DNA of 64,000 bases, from assembly GCF_963259705.1 (NCBI RefSeq), contig NC_081861.1, forward strand, positions 67,313,623 to 67,377,622, read 5' to 3'. The stretch's first letter is position 1; each line of letters begins with the position of its first letter. The position numbers and the translations under genes were made by a program. Below, piece after piece: positions 41,990 through 53,722 of this stretch. Under the pieces are notes generated by a model. The model ran no database searches, had not been told where the DNA came from, and was given only the letters and a program-made list of their open reading frames with translations. Source of the DNA: Myotis daubentonii. Taxonomy: Eukaryota; Chordata; Mammalia; Chiroptera; Vespertilionidae.

Positions 41990-42765
41990 TCTACATATAT
42001 AAAAGCCTAAGCACTGAATGACCAAACGACCAAACAACTGGTTGCCATGATGCACACTGACCACCAGGGGGCAGACACTCCACACAGGAGCTGACTCCTG
42101 GTGGTCAGTGCACTCCCACAGTGGGAGCACCGCTAAGCTGACCAACATGGCCTGGAGGTCCACCAGCTTAAAATCGCCTTTCTCTATGTTCATTTGTCTT
42201 ACATTCTACTATGTGACAGTGGATGCCACTCACTCCTTCAGTAGTCCTGCAGGTCCAATCTCCAGAGAATGGGCCAGGCACCAATGGACTGACACCACTG
42301 GTACAATCCCGAAAGCACCACTTGCCTCCTAGAAGTTGGCCTTGGGCACCGCAGTGGCTTCCCCTCCCTTGATGCTTCACAAGGAAGAACCAATATACTA
42401 GTAAAAGGGGCCACCAGGTGGCTCCTGACAATTGGTGTGAACATCAGCAGGACAGATCCGAATCCTGGGCTGGCAAGGACATCCCAGTGCCTGCCCGGAG
42501 GGCCAATCACGACCTGGCCTTCCAACCCCTCTTAGGACAGGTGCCAGATGCAGGGCTTATGGCTGGCAAGCACAGCTGTGGCAATGCCAGCCTCTCCTGA
42601 TTGGGACTGACTGGGCACTAGCCTGAGGCAGATGCAGTGGGGCCATGATGAGCAGGAGCTACAGGCAGGAGCAGCAGGAGGCATTGGACTGCCAGTTTCA
42701 GCCCAATCCCCACAGGGCACCCCGAGGGACCCCACGCCCCATGAATTTGTGCACCGGGCCTTTAG
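41990..42765 (+). mobile_element. Helitron, array 3 member C, containing foreign 49-bp patch
   Basis: Starts 'TCTACATATATAAAAGCC' and has the 'CTGACCACCAGGGGGC'/'CCTGGTGGTCAG' stem. Bases 42177-42225 are identical to 39375-39423. The downstream interior (42226-42400) is not seen in the other Helitrons here. It ends with a hairpin remnant and 'TTAG'. Confidence 0.88.
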
Positions 42766-42814
42766 TATCAGATTATATGCATGACACAAAAAAAGGACTC
42801 AATAATGCTAACTA

Positions 42815-43065
42815 TCCTACATAAAAATCATAATATGCAAATTGACTGAACAGCAGAACGACCAGTCACTATGACATGCACTGACCACGAGAGGCAGATG
42901 CTCGACGCAGGAACTGTCCACAGTAGGGGCTGGCGAGTGGGCAGCACCAGGCCATCAGCCAAGGCAGGTGCCAGTAGGGGTCCCCCAATTGCCCCACCAT
43001 TCGTACCACAGATCTGCCTTGATCGCCCGCCAGGCCTAGGGACCCTACCCTATATACTGGGAATA
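42815..43065 (+). mobile_element. Helitron, 3'-truncated
   Basis: Starts 'TCCTACATAAAAATCATAAT' after A42814, with 'ATGCAAATTGACTGAACAGC' and 'ACTGACCACGAGAGGC'. No terminal hairpin/CTAG is found; the right limit is approximate. It also lies in the MIR tail. Confidence 0.75.
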
Positions 43066-43129
43066 ATCTCTTAGATTTAAAAATTAAAACCTGGCAAGGC
43101 TACTCTAACATTGAAAAAAAAGGATGATG

Positions 43130-43300
43130 CAGTGATGACATGCATGGACTCTAGCTTGCACATTTTGCGGTCAGCCTTGATTCGGACACATAACTGTGTG
43201 ACAAAGCAAATTACTTAGCTTCTCTCTGCCTCCATTTTTTCACCCATAAGATGGAGAAAATGGTACTACTGCCTCAGAAGGATCATGTTATATGTTACCT
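43130..43300 (+). mobile_element. MIR SINE
   Basis: 'GATGACATGCATGGACTCTA', 'AATTACTTAGCTTCTCTCTG' and 'CATAAGATGGAGAAAATGG' follow the MIR consensus pattern. Confidence 0.7.
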
Positions 43301-43379
43301 TTTATAATCAGGGCAAAAAATGTAGCTGCCCATACGACAGCAAGATGTCTTTCATTTATATGCAAAGTATGGTCACTGG

Positions 43380-43836
43380 TGCATGCAGTATCCCGGATTG
43401 CAAGAGGGATGTCTGACTGCCAATTTAGTGCACTGGGTCTCTAGTCCTATATAATAAAACCCTAATATGAAAATAGACCGAACAGTGGAATGACTGGTCA
43501 CTATGACAAGCACTGACCACCAGGGGACAGACGCTCAATGCAGGAGTTGCCTCCTGGTGGTCAGTGTGCTCCCCCTGTGGGAGTGCTGCTCAGCCACAAG
43601 CCAGGCTAACCACTGGTGAGTGCAGCAGCAGTGGCAGGAGCCTCTCCCATCTCTGCTGCAGGCAGGTGGTAAGGTTTGAGGAGTCCTGAACTGCGAGAGC
43701 CCTGGACTGTGAGAGAGATGTCTGACTGCTGGCAGGGGGGTGACCCCTGAAGGGACCCAGATTGCAAGATGGAGCAGGCCCAGCTGAAGCACCACCCCCC
43801 ACCCTCGTGCACAAATTTTGTGCACTGAGCCTCTAG
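43380..43836 (+). mobile_element. Helitron 3' end joined head-to-tail to a complete Helitron
   Basis: A short 5'-truncated Helitron (about 43380-43444) ends 'CACTGGGTCTCTAG'. The next base begins 'TCCTATATAATAAAACCC' (43445), and that element ends in hairpin 'GTGCACAAATTTTGTGCAC' and CTAG at 43833-43836. It contains the 'CTGACCACCAGGGGAC'/'CTCCTGGTGGTCAG' stem. Confidence 0.88.
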
Positions 43837-44205
43837 TAATAAGTATAATGATGACAACAATAATAATAACATTAATTCATTATTATGTTAGCTTGATAAA
43901 CCCTAAGTAGTAAGTGTGTGAGAAAGGGGATCAGGAGACTACCCAGTCTTATTAAAAATTAAAAAAACATATAACCAATAATATGACTAGGAAGTGAAAA
44001 TTATAATGTAAATTAACCACTATGTTTCAGAAAATTCATTATTTTGGCCTGGATCAAACTCTAGCTTCTTCCTGAACAATGATCTGTTATAAGTAATATA
44101 TGCCTCAGAATATAGGCATAATTGGTATGACATTATATGCACAGAGAAATTCATCTTTTGGGATCAATGAAAAGAATTAATTGACTTCATTGCCATGTAA
44201 TTTTT
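43837..44205. other. No gene; unassigned AT-rich sequence
   Basis: About 370 bases with no recognisable feature besides a short ATA/ATG-rich run. Confidence 0.5.
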
Positions 44206-44417
44206 AATATATATTTTATTGATTTTTTATAGATAGGAAGGGAGAGGGATAGAGAATCAGAAACATCAATGAGAGTGAAACATCGACCAGCTGTCTCCTG
44301 CGCACCTCCCACTGGGGATGTGCCCACAACCAAGGTACAAGCCCTTGACCGGAATCGAGCCCGGGACCTTTCAGTCCTCAGGCCAACGTTCTATCCACTG
44401 AGCCAAACCGGTTTGGC
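44206..44417 (-). mobile_element. VES SINE
   Basis: Minus-strand head 'CCAAACCGGTTTGGCTCAGT'-like, B-box 'GGGCTCGATTCCGGTC', VES body and T-rich tail. An imperfect 'GCCATGTAATTTTTAA' duplication flanks it. Confidence 0.95.
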
Positions 44418-44848
44418 GCCATGTAATTTTTAACTTTTTATAGAAAATGCACTCCCTTATCACCTTTATTGGAGACAGACTGTTCCCACCATCCTCAGGG
44501 AGCTTACAGTCTTGGGTTACAAAACATGCATGAAAAGGTTACAAAACATTACAAGATAATTTATGAGTAAATGCTAACTGAAAAATAAAATGTTCATATA
44601 ATCTAGGACTTAAAAAGAAGAGCTCATTGTGGACCTAAGTTGTTACAGAAGGATAGTTAATAAAGATGGGGTCTTAAAAGAGAAGTTAGGTATAAATAGG
44701 TTGAGTAGTTAGATAAAAGAGTTTTTGGAATGTGAAGGTAAGCTTCAAATAACTGGTTAATACTTTGTTTAATGTTGAACATGGGGCACATAAAGTATCA
44801 TTTTTATGATCCACATTTTTCTAGAATATAAAGAATTTCAAAATAGAC

Positions 44849-44894
44849 TGTTTTTATTTTATTGTTTTTAGAGAGGAAGGGAGAGGGAGGGAGG

Positions 44895-44947
<53 letters not shown>

Positions 44948-45105
44948 GTAAATGATGAGAGATAATCATTGATTGGCTGCATCCTGCACAACCCCCACTG
45001 GGGACTGAACCCACAACCTGGGCACGTGCCCTGATTGGGAATGGAACCGTAACCTCCTGGCTCATAGCTCAAGGCTCAACCACTGGACCATGACAGCTGG
45101 GCTAG
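44849..45105 (-). mobile_element. VES SINE with expanded (GA)n tract
   Basis: Minus-strand head ending 'CCAGCTGTCATGGTCCAGTG', a diverged B-box region, then about 27 GA units at 44897-44945 within the pyrimidine-rich VES body. The GA expansion produces poly-Ser/Leu open frames that are not genes. Confidence 0.85.
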
Positions 45106-45169
45106 ACACTAGATTTTATTTTATTTTATTTTATTAAGACAAGAAATAAAATATGTGAAATGCAGTAGA

Positions 45170-45400
45170 AAAGAGCAACAAAGGTAATGGTAGCAGACTT
45201 TGGCTCAACACCAGGCTCTAGCACTTGCTACCAATAACATTAGGGGAAGTCATTTAGCATTTCCAAGTCACTGTTTGCTCAACTGTGAAGGAGAGAGAGC
45301 AATAGCTTCTTCACAAGTTAGTGAGAACATTATGTGAGCAAATGTATGTAAATAGCAGCACCATAATTAAGCACACTTCAAAGTTAAGTGAGCTAGTCTA
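45170..45400 (+). mobile_element. MIR SINE
   Basis: 'GCTCTAGCACTTGCTACCAA', 'AAGTCATTTAGCATTTCCAA' and 'GTGAGAACATTATGTGAGCA' fit a MIR core and 3' part; strongly diverged. Confidence 0.65.
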
Positions 45401-46377
45401 CCTATTTCTCTCACAAGCTGTTGCTGCTGGGAAAAGCTTCTACACGTAGGCTTCCCTGTGCAAGTGGTGCAAAAAATGAATCCAAGATGTAATTATAATC
45501 AATCAGAAGCACAAACACAGGATAGATGCTTCATCTAAATACAAAACAAGTAAAATTAACTTGAACTATTGTTTTTAAAAAGATGATGGGTTTATGTTAA
45601 TCCTTTCTCATGTGCTTTTCCAAGTTGCCTGTGGGATCAACATAAAATACTTGGCTTGGGTTAAGAATATGAACTGTTTTCACGAAGAAAGGTTTCCCTG
45701 TTGGAAACCAATTGGAATTTAAGAGTTCTGAATTGCCACTTTGGTCTTCTTAGCACTGTGCTGCAACCAGCTGAGGAAAAATGAGAGTTGACAGAAATAA
45801 TATAGGACAAGCATGCTGGATATCTATGTGATGGGAAAATAAGCTGTAGACTGAATCTCAGTCTTAAAACTTTGAATCTGACATTGTAACAAAAGGGAAT
45901 AAGTAGCTGATAACTCTTTTCTAGGCTTCTGATGATAATGGTGTATTCTTAGGTATACTTAAATTTTAGTCAAGAAAACTGCTCTACCACTACAGTAAGA
46001 GGGAGTCACCTGCACATAGAATGAGCTCTTTTTGATGCTTTATTTATTGAATGCAATTAATAAATGTAATTGGGGGATACTGGATATCATAAACGAGATG
46101 GGCTAGGAGGATTGAGAAAGGATTATTGCGTTTTAGAGAGAAGGTATTGGTGGATTGTTGCTTGTCATTTCCTGAATTAGTTTCCAATTTCTTTTAATAT
46201 GTTCATTGAACTATGCACTATTTAGTAGTTTGTGGCTTAATATATAAGTGCTTTGGGGATTTTGCAGATAAAATTTTATTAGTCATTAGTTTAGATAGTT
46301 TCTATTGTCTGTTATTTATGTTTCTTCTGTTACATAAAATCTATTATTAAGTTTACCCAGTTATTTTGTCCAGTCAG
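45401..46377. other. No gene; unassigned, with antisense L1-like text near the end
   Basis: About 980 bases. From about 46150 the text resembles antisense L1 ORF2 ('TTCCAATTTCTTTTAATATG') and becomes the target of the solo LTR. Confidence 0.45.
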
Positions 46378-46960
46378 TGCCGGGATCCAACCCCAGCGGG
46401 TCCAGGGGTCCCCATAGGTGTGGACGGAGTCGGCGAAGAAGGAATGACACAGGGACTTCTCCAGCCAGGTTTGGTCACCAGGTTCTAGTCAGGTTCTCTT
46501 GCCAATTTCTGTAGTCAGGTTCAGTCCAGGATCTATTGCCATGTTCTCTCCAGCGAAGTTCTTCTGTCTCCAGGCTCCCTGTAGGTTCTGTCTTCTTGAT
46601 TCTGTTCTAAGTTCTGAGTGTTTCTGTCTTGTTACAACTGTATTTATACCAGTTGATTCAATCCTATCAATCTCTATTACAAAGGTTAGGGCGTTTCTTA
46701 TCTCCATTCCAGGGAGAAAAGATTATGTAGTTTAAGCATGATTGTTCGTAGTTAAAGGGATTAATTACCCGCCTGGCACTTAGTTGAGGGGTTTTATTCC
46801 CTCCCTAACTTCAGGGGAAAATCCCTACCTGGGGAAAACAACCTTTCTCAGAGACCTTGGTTAAAACACATAGTGCCAAGAAGGTGAGCAAACATATTAA
46901 GAACAGTATGCCATATATGCCAGGTCCCTTGAAACAGCAAGCATGGACCGGCTCCCGGCA
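46378..46960 (-). mobile_element. Solo LTR of a betaretroviral (ERVK-type) endogenous retrovirus
   Basis: 583 bp bounded by the inverted repeat TGCCGGGA...TCCCGGCA and an exact 6-bp target duplication 'AGTCAG' (46372-46377 and 46961-46966). On the minus strand a TATA box ('TATAAATA', about 46648) is followed by R/U5-like sequence ending near 'GGATCCCGGCA'. No internal gag, pol or env sequence adjoins it, so the provirus was probably lost by LTR-LTR recombination. The 6-bp duplication and the end structure fit class II ERVs. Confidence 0.9.
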
Positions 46961-47089
46961 AGTCAGATATTGAATATTTGAGCCCTGGAATTTTCCTTTG
47001 GTACTATTTGTAATTTTAATTTCTCTATTGCGATTCCCTATTAGGCTCTCATTATCTTTAAATGTTCCTTTATACATTCCTAATAGGTA

Positions 47090-49730
47090 TATTATTTTAT
47101 TTTATTTTTTTATCTTTATTATTGACATTATTACAGATGTCTTCCCTCCCCGCCCCCCATTTCTCTTCTCCACCTGGATCCCATCTAGTCCCAGGTCTTT
47201 ACCACCGTATTGTCTGTGCCCATGGATAACACATATATGCATATAAGTTCTTTGGTTAATCTCTTCCCATGCCCCCACTTCCCTCTGAGATTCATCTGTC
47301 TGTTCCATGTTTCCATGCCTCTGGTTGTTTTATTCACCAATTTATTTTGTTCATTAGATTCTTTGCTCATTTATTTTGATTTTTACATTCAATTGTTGAT
47401 AGTTATGTATTTATTGCAATTTTATTTTTCATAATCTTCTTCTTTTTCTACTGCTTGGCTGGTACTGAACTCCTTTAGGTTTTTCTTGTCTGTGAAGCTC
47501 TTTATCTGACCTTTAATTTTAAATGATATCTTGGATGGGTAGAGTAATCTTGGCTGAAGGTTCTTTCTTTTCATCACTTTGAATATTTCTTGCCACTCCT
47601 TTCTGGCCTGCAAAGTTTCTGTTGAGAAATCAGCTGACAGTAGTATGATCACTCCCTTAGGTGAACTAATTTCTTTTTTTCTTGTTGCTTTTAAGCTTCT
47701 CTTTCCATCTTTAAGCTTTGGCTTTTAATTATGATGTGTCTTGGTGTGGGCCTCTTTGAGATCATCTTGCTTGAGACTCTCTGTGCTTCCTGGACTTGTA
47801 AGTAATTCTTTCAGCAGGTAGAGGAAGTTTTCTGTCATTATTTATTCAAATAAGCTTCCAATATCTTGCTTGCTCTCTTCTCCTTCTGGCATTCCATGAT
47901 GTGAATGTTGGCATACTTGAACTTGTCCCAGAGGCTCCTTACACTGTCTTCACATTTTTTTAATTACTTTTTCTTTTTGCTCTTCTAATTGAGAGTTTTT
48001 CTCTTCCTTATATTCAAATCTCTGATTGGATTCTTGGCATTCTCTACTCTACTGTTGATTCCCTGTAAATTATTCTTCATTTCAGTTAGTGTATTCTTCA
48101 TTTCTGACTGGTCCTTTTGCATGTCTTTGAAGTTCTCACTAATTTCCTTGAAATTATTTCTAAGTTCCTTGAAGTTCTCATTAAGTTTCTTGAGCATCCT
48201 TATATCCATTGTTTTGAACTCTGTATCTACTTGGTTGTTGCTTCCATTTCATTTAGTACTTTTTTTCTGGAGATTTCCTCTGTTCTTTCATTTGTGACAT
48301 GTTTGTTTGTCTCCTCATTTTGGCAGATTCCTTGTTTTTGTTTCTATGTATTAGGTAGAGCTGCTGTGTCTCCTGAAATTGGCCTTGTGTAGCAGGTGTC
48401 CTGTAGGGAACAGTGGCACAGATAAGTTGGGCACTCTAGGTGCACCCCTGTGTAGGCTGTGTACACTGTCCTGTTGTAGTGGAGGCTTGGTTGCTGTTGG
48501 CACTACTGGGAGGAATTGACCCCCAGGGCAACTGTAAAGACCAGCTGCTACTACAGTATAAGGGCTACTGTGCAGGAGACACCCTACTTGAGCAGGACTT
48601 GCTTCATTGGGGTTTTGTTGCTTGCTAAGTCTTCCCTTTGAGTGTGTCACTCATGGATGTGGTACAGTTGTAATATGGCATTATCTGAAGCTGTCCACTG
48701 GGTGCACTGGCTCTGGGGCCTCCCAGGCGATGCAATGTTGGCTACTGACTGTGCTCTGCCTGGAGTTACCTAGCACAAGCTACAGAATAATCTGTAGATG
48801 GCTGCTACTTGTATTGGGCTTAGAGGTGCCCAGGAGAGGCCAAGCTATGAACATTGACAAGCCATTGATAGTGCTGGGCCTGGGGTCACTAATTGAGTTG
48901 TATGGGGCTCACTGAGTCTATCTGATGCTTGTTTGAGAGATTTTAGGAAAGTTTGAAGCCTGAGCCAGGCTATTCATAAGGAAAAGACATTGCAGACAGC
49001 GTGGGTGGGACTATAAATTGTTTGGGGCTGGATCTCAGAGAATCACCAGGGCAGGATGAACTGTATGGGCCAGGTTGATAGAGACTCAGATATGGTGCCT
49101 GCCAGTCATCTCTGTATGTGTGTGTGTGTCGGGGGGGGGGGGGGTGATCCCAGCACTTTTGTCTGGGAGAAAGCTGCCTGTGAGTTCTTGTCCTGATGCC
49201 AGACAATTTAGTTCCTTTTTATATGTCTCTGGGCTCTTTCAAGCTACTGCCCCAGCACTGGAGCTCAGAGGGTGTAAGTCTGAATAAGTCCATTCATGGT
49301 CCCATTAGGGGAAATGCCTGGGACTCCAGCAGCCTCTGTGTTACTCAGCTACAAATCCCACAATCCCTGATGGTTTTTGTATAGCCTGAAGTTACAGGGA
49401 CTTCTCTTCCTGCCATTGGAACCCTGGGCTGAGGGGTCTGGTGTGGGCCTGAGATCCCTTGTTCCTCATTTAGACCTCAGCAGCCATGATATCCTTCATG
49501 ATTAAAAACATGCCACAAGTGGGTATAAGATCAGCTCATTCTGCACCTCCACCCCTTTTACCAATCTCAATGTGCTTTCTTATTTGGTTCTCTAGTTGGA
49601 GGATTCTCCTTTCAGCCATATTTCAGGTGGTTCTGAATGATGGTTGTTCTGTATTTTAGTTGTAATTTTGATGTGGTTGTGGGAGGATGCATGTACCAGC
49701 ATTTACTTATGCCACCATCTTGGTTCCTCC
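47090..49730 (-). mobile_element. Full-length HAL1 element
   Basis: Minus strand: 5' start 'GGAGGAACCAAGATGGTGGC' at 49730, 5' UTR to about 48290, ORF1 with breaks, 3' UTR ending in T-rich sequence near 47090. No ORF2. A GT tract and G13 run at about 49118-49145 lie in the 5' UTR. Confidence 0.88.
47422..48290 (-). pseudogene. HAL1 ORF1 remnant
   Basis: Two open pieces remain. The N-terminal coiled-coil part at 47985-48209 contains 'LRNNFKEISENFKDMQKDQ'. The C-terminal part at 47430-47652 contains 'LSADFSTETLQARKEWQEIF' and 'LYPSKISFKIKGQIKSFTDK'. The RRM region between them is damaged. The protein would be an L1-ORF1-like RNA chaperone; here it is inactive. Confidence 0.82.
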
Positions 49731-50500
49731 TTCATAGTAACTATTCTAATCTTCTAATTCCATCATCTCGTTCATATCTGGTTGCTCTTCTTTTGATTAA
49801 TTATTTCTTGTTATGGGTCACATATCTTTTCTACCTCTTTGCTTATCAAATATTTATTTTATAAGTTGAACATTATAACTGTTACACAGTTGAGTGCCTG
49901 GAATTTGTTGTTTTCATTATCTTTATTCATTAATGAAATGATGAGTTTGTTTTGGCAGGAAGTTAACTTATTTGTAGGTCACCTCTATCCTTTTTAGGCT
50001 TTTTTAAAAGCTTATTATGGCGACCCCAGGGTAGCCTTTACTCTTGAACTAGGTTAGTTTTATTCATAGAGTGTAGCCTTTTGAAGTCTCTACTATACTT
50101 CCAGGGTGTTCAAAAATGTCTCTCCATTTTTAACGGTCAACAATCACACATTCCCCAGTCCTTTGGTAGCTCTGACAATCATTCATAGCCTGTTGGTAGT
50201 TTTATTTTCTCAGATAGTTGTTCTTTCCTCAGTTGGTATTGTTCAGTCTAGAGGACACTCACTGTGTTCCATCAAATGCTCAACTTAGTGTTTGGGCAGA
50301 GTGAAAATAAAATAAATAAGTAGGCCCAAAACTCCAAGGGTCTGCTCTTGAGTCTTATAGGACATTTACTGTACCTAACTGTCCTCTATCTGATAACCTG
50401 CCCTGGAAATTATAGTTACTTCAGTAACCTATAGCTCCAATTTCTGTCTCCTCATATCTCTAAGATAAAAATGCTCTTTTAGTGCTTTCTATTCCTGTGC
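49731..50500 (-). mobile_element. Old L1-like sequence, minus orientation
   Basis: Antisense L1-M-type 3' region phrases ('GTTTGTTTTGGCAGGAAGTT', 'GTGTAGCCTTTTGAAGTCTC'). Weak and heavily diverged. Confidence 0.5.
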
Positions 50501-52298
50501 TGCCAAATAGAGAGTGCTGAAATACAGAAATGTGGAGACATAATAGAGTTTGTTTGTTTGCCTTTTTTTATGGATCACTGTCCTTTACTACCTGTTGTCC
50601 AACATCTGAAAAACAGTTGTTTTATATATTTTTCTGTCTCTACATTTCTATAGTTGTTTATGGGGAAAATAATATTTCCAGACTAGATACTCTATCACAA
50701 ACCAGAAGTATAAGTTTGAGTCATTCTTCAAAATAAATTGTTTAACCTCAATATTAACATGGCAATTTAATTCAGTGGGGAAAATATGGATCATACAATA
50801 AATGATGTTTTGACAAATGGGTTATCATCTGGAAAAACCTAAATTGTGTGCCCACCTCAACTCTTACACTGAAATAAATTCCAGATTGATTAAAATTGAA
50901 ATATAAATAAATGAAATTTTTAAATTTGCAAAAATGAAAGAATTAAAAATAATTCATGCTAGTAATTGCTTCTCTTTTTGAAAAATGTTTGACTATTGAA
51001 AATTTAAATATACACAAAAGTAGAGAGACTAATATAATGAGCCACTGTGTACCTATAATCCAGCTTCAACAATTTGCAACCCATAAGTAATTTTGCTTCA
51101 GCTATATCTATCAACTTCCAGTCCCTACCATGATCCATTCCATGCCACACACAGAAGGAATTATTTTAGAGCAAATTCAGACACCATATAATTTTACCTA
51201 TAAATATGTCAATGTGTATATGTAAAATATAAGGCTTCATAAAAAATGCAATGTTTGAAACTTTATCACACCCAAAAATAGACTATGAGATATATATCAA
51301 TTTGTTTACATCAAGATCCAAACACTGTCATTTGGTTTACATGTGTCTACTTTCCCCATCCCTGATTTTTTTCCCCTTGGAATTTATTTGTTGAAGCAAC
51401 TAGGTAATTTGTTCTATAGCAATTCAATTCATTTTATATTTTGCTGATTGCATTCCCATGATTCTTCTTTCCCTTGTAACAGGTGGTTAGTAGTATAGCC
51501 AGCCTTAATCAGATTCAGGTTCAGAATGCCTAGTTGTCTTTTGGGATGTTAAGCCTGATTGATGGGCTGAGATGTTGTTGGTCTGTATCATTCAATATGA
51601 AGTCACTAGTGGGCTTTTCATTCACTGTTTTTAACAGCCATAATCATAATTGCTTAAATTTATTATTTCATTAGAAGTTAAAATGACAATATTCTAATTC
51701 TATTATTTTTTCATTTATTAGCCATAAAATTATTTGAAGAAAAGTTTCCCTCATTAACTAAATATTGATGGTATTGTTTATATTATAGATGTGAAATAAA
51801 TGCTTGATCTCGCCTCCTTTGTCAGGTCTCAGAATAACAAATTAGTTCCCTAGCATCTTCCAAAAGTGATCAATGAGACTGTCACATTATCATGAACTAA
51901 TTCATTTCCCCATATTTGATGTGTTGTAATCGTTGCATTTTTATGCTTAAATTTTACCATACTTATCCTGTTAGATCCCTTTTATTTTTTTAACACAATA
52001 GACATATTTTTAATTAAAAGCTAAGGAGAATGGAATCAGTTTGTCATCAATGTTTCAATATTTACGAAGTTGATTTATAAAGCTTGTTTTACATCAATGA
52101 AACTTTTTTTTTCAATATTAGCATTAATGAAATAAACAGCGATGTTCTTCCTTATCCACAAAAGCTCCTCAGGACATGTAGGATCCTCCCCACACCTACC
52201 TAGTACAAAACACTATGAAAAGCAGAACCAAAATTTCATAATTATTGGCCTTTCCCCATCTTGGAACAAGCAAAGATGCTTTTCTTGATAATGACACA
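50501..52298. other. No gene; old repeats and unassigned sequence
   Basis: A plus L1 ORF2-like piece at about 50760-50970 and an ancient interspersed repeat at about 51000-51640 ('ACACAAAAGTAGAGAGACTA', 'CCAGCTTCAACAATTTGCAA', 'TCAGATTCAGGTTCAGAATG'). No coding signal. Confidence 0.5.
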
Positions 52299-52498
52299 CT
52301 AGAGGCCTGGTGCACAAAATTCATGCATGGGTAGGGTTCCTAGGCCTGGCTGGCCATCAGGGCCGATTGGGGCCTTCCTGTTGCTGGCCTGGGCCTTCCT
52401 TTGTTCCGCACCACTCCCTGATGGTCAGTGCACATCATAACGAGCTGTCGAACGCCTGAGGGGACAATTTGTATATTAGCCTTTTATTATATAGGAGA
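52299..52498 (-). mobile_element. Short HeliBat Helitron
   Basis: Minus strand: starts 'TCTCCTATATAATAAAAGG' at 52498 (after A) and ends with hairpin-like 'GCATGAATTTTGTGC' and 'CAGGCCTCTAG' at 52299 (before T). It is internally deleted to 200 bp. A (TA)n microsatellite follows at 52499-52545. Confidence 0.9.
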
Positions 52499-52542
<44 letters not shown>

Positions 52543-52545
52543 TAA

Positions 52546-53674
52546 TATCTTTTAAAATTTATGTACTATGACTTTTATTTGAATCTTTAAACAAGTGTCT
52601 ATTCAGGAAACAATTGTTTCCCCTCAGTCAAAGGAGCAAAAGCAGGATTCAGACTGGGCTTTTAACTCCAAGGTTCCTGACTCAGACCTACACCCCTACA
52701 GGTCCTAATCACAATAATCGCATTATCTTGGGAACAGATTCCTAGACAGTTTTGTGACCTATTTCCAGTAACTACATGGCTTCATCTAGTTTGTTCATCA
52801 CCGTGGCAGAAGGAAATTACTGGAATGAACTATCTTTCTTTCAAGATATTTCATGGTTTCCAGTCCTCATGAGCATCGCTGTGGGGTTTCCTTCGGGATT
52901 TTTCAGTCAAGCTCAAAATTATCTTTTTGGCACTCTTCAGGTACCAGTATCTCCCCACGATATTGATCTCAAAGTTGCCCTCAGGTTCTGGCACTCCCAT
53001 CTGGAGCAGGACTTTGAACTGCAGTTTGAACATTGAGAGGAACACTCTGTTCAGACCGAATATCTTTTCCAGCAGACACACTTCCACATGAGGCAATGAT
53101 GGTTCAGAAAGCACTTAAACTTGGACCTGTATGGTAATTGTGAAAAAAGAGCCATTTCCTGGAATGGGAACTCTTCCTATTTGTCCCTGGGCAGTGCCAT
53201 CAGTTAAGGGTCATCAGGCCAGGTGTCATCGCCTATACCTGGGATAGGATCTAAAGGAAGAGAAAACCCCATGTGGAGGAGAGGAAGGATGATACTGCTC
53301 CTGTTAGAGCCCTTTTAAACTGAATAGTGCTCCTGAGTCATTTTTACATCACCCAAGTAGTGTTTAGCAGTTTTCTTGCTTCCCTGTTTTGAGAAGTGTT
53401 TTAAACTCATTTTATACACTTCTTACAGCAGACCTTGGATTAGCCATTTTTCCAAGTGCTATGATTCCTTTCAGTGGAAAATGGCATTTACAGACCACAA
53501 TATATGATATTACTGATGCTGAGTTGGTTAATGTTTCTGTTAAGAAATGTTAGGCATTTATGGAAAAATATATTATGACATACATATATAGACATACTGA
53601 TAATGCTAAATCAAATCTAGAATTACAGGGGGTTTTTTTTGGCTTCACTTCTTTAACTCTACTTTTTAATTTTA
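52546..53674. other. No confirmed gene; contains an unidentified 87-codon open frame
   Basis: Non-repetitive sequence. A minus-strand open frame at about 52851-53114 begins at a GTG just after an in-frame TAA and contains 'KLQFKVLLQMGVPEPEGNFE' and 'IVGRYWYLKSAKK', which look protein-like. I recognise no family, no splice sites fit it, and an opposite-strand open frame overlaps (52776-53036). It could be a pseudogene fragment. Confidence 0.35.
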
Positions 53675-53722
53675 TTTTCTTGTTTAAAGTATTACAAATG
53701 GTAGTACATATGTCTCCTTTTT
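53675..53722 (-). mobile_element. Tiny young L1 3' end
   Basis: 'GTTTAAAGTATTACAAATGG' and 'TAGTACATATGTCTCCTTTT' are the antisense of the last ~50 bases of the young L1 family (compare 11140-11195). A T-rich stretch precedes it. Confidence 0.7.

Larger units (their letters stand above)
41013..42765 (+). mobile_element. Third head-to-tail Helitron triplet in one A|T site
   Basis: Members: 41013-41529 (TCTAATCTAATAAAAG...GGCCTCTA), 41530-41989 (TCCTATATAATAAAAG...CCTCTAG) and 41990-42765 (TCTACATATATAAAAG...GGCCTTTAG). Flanks are A41012 and T42766, and the MIR text is continuous across the removed array. The first junction lacks the usual final G (CTA|TCC), as does the matching A/B junction in array 2. 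Confidence 0.9.
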
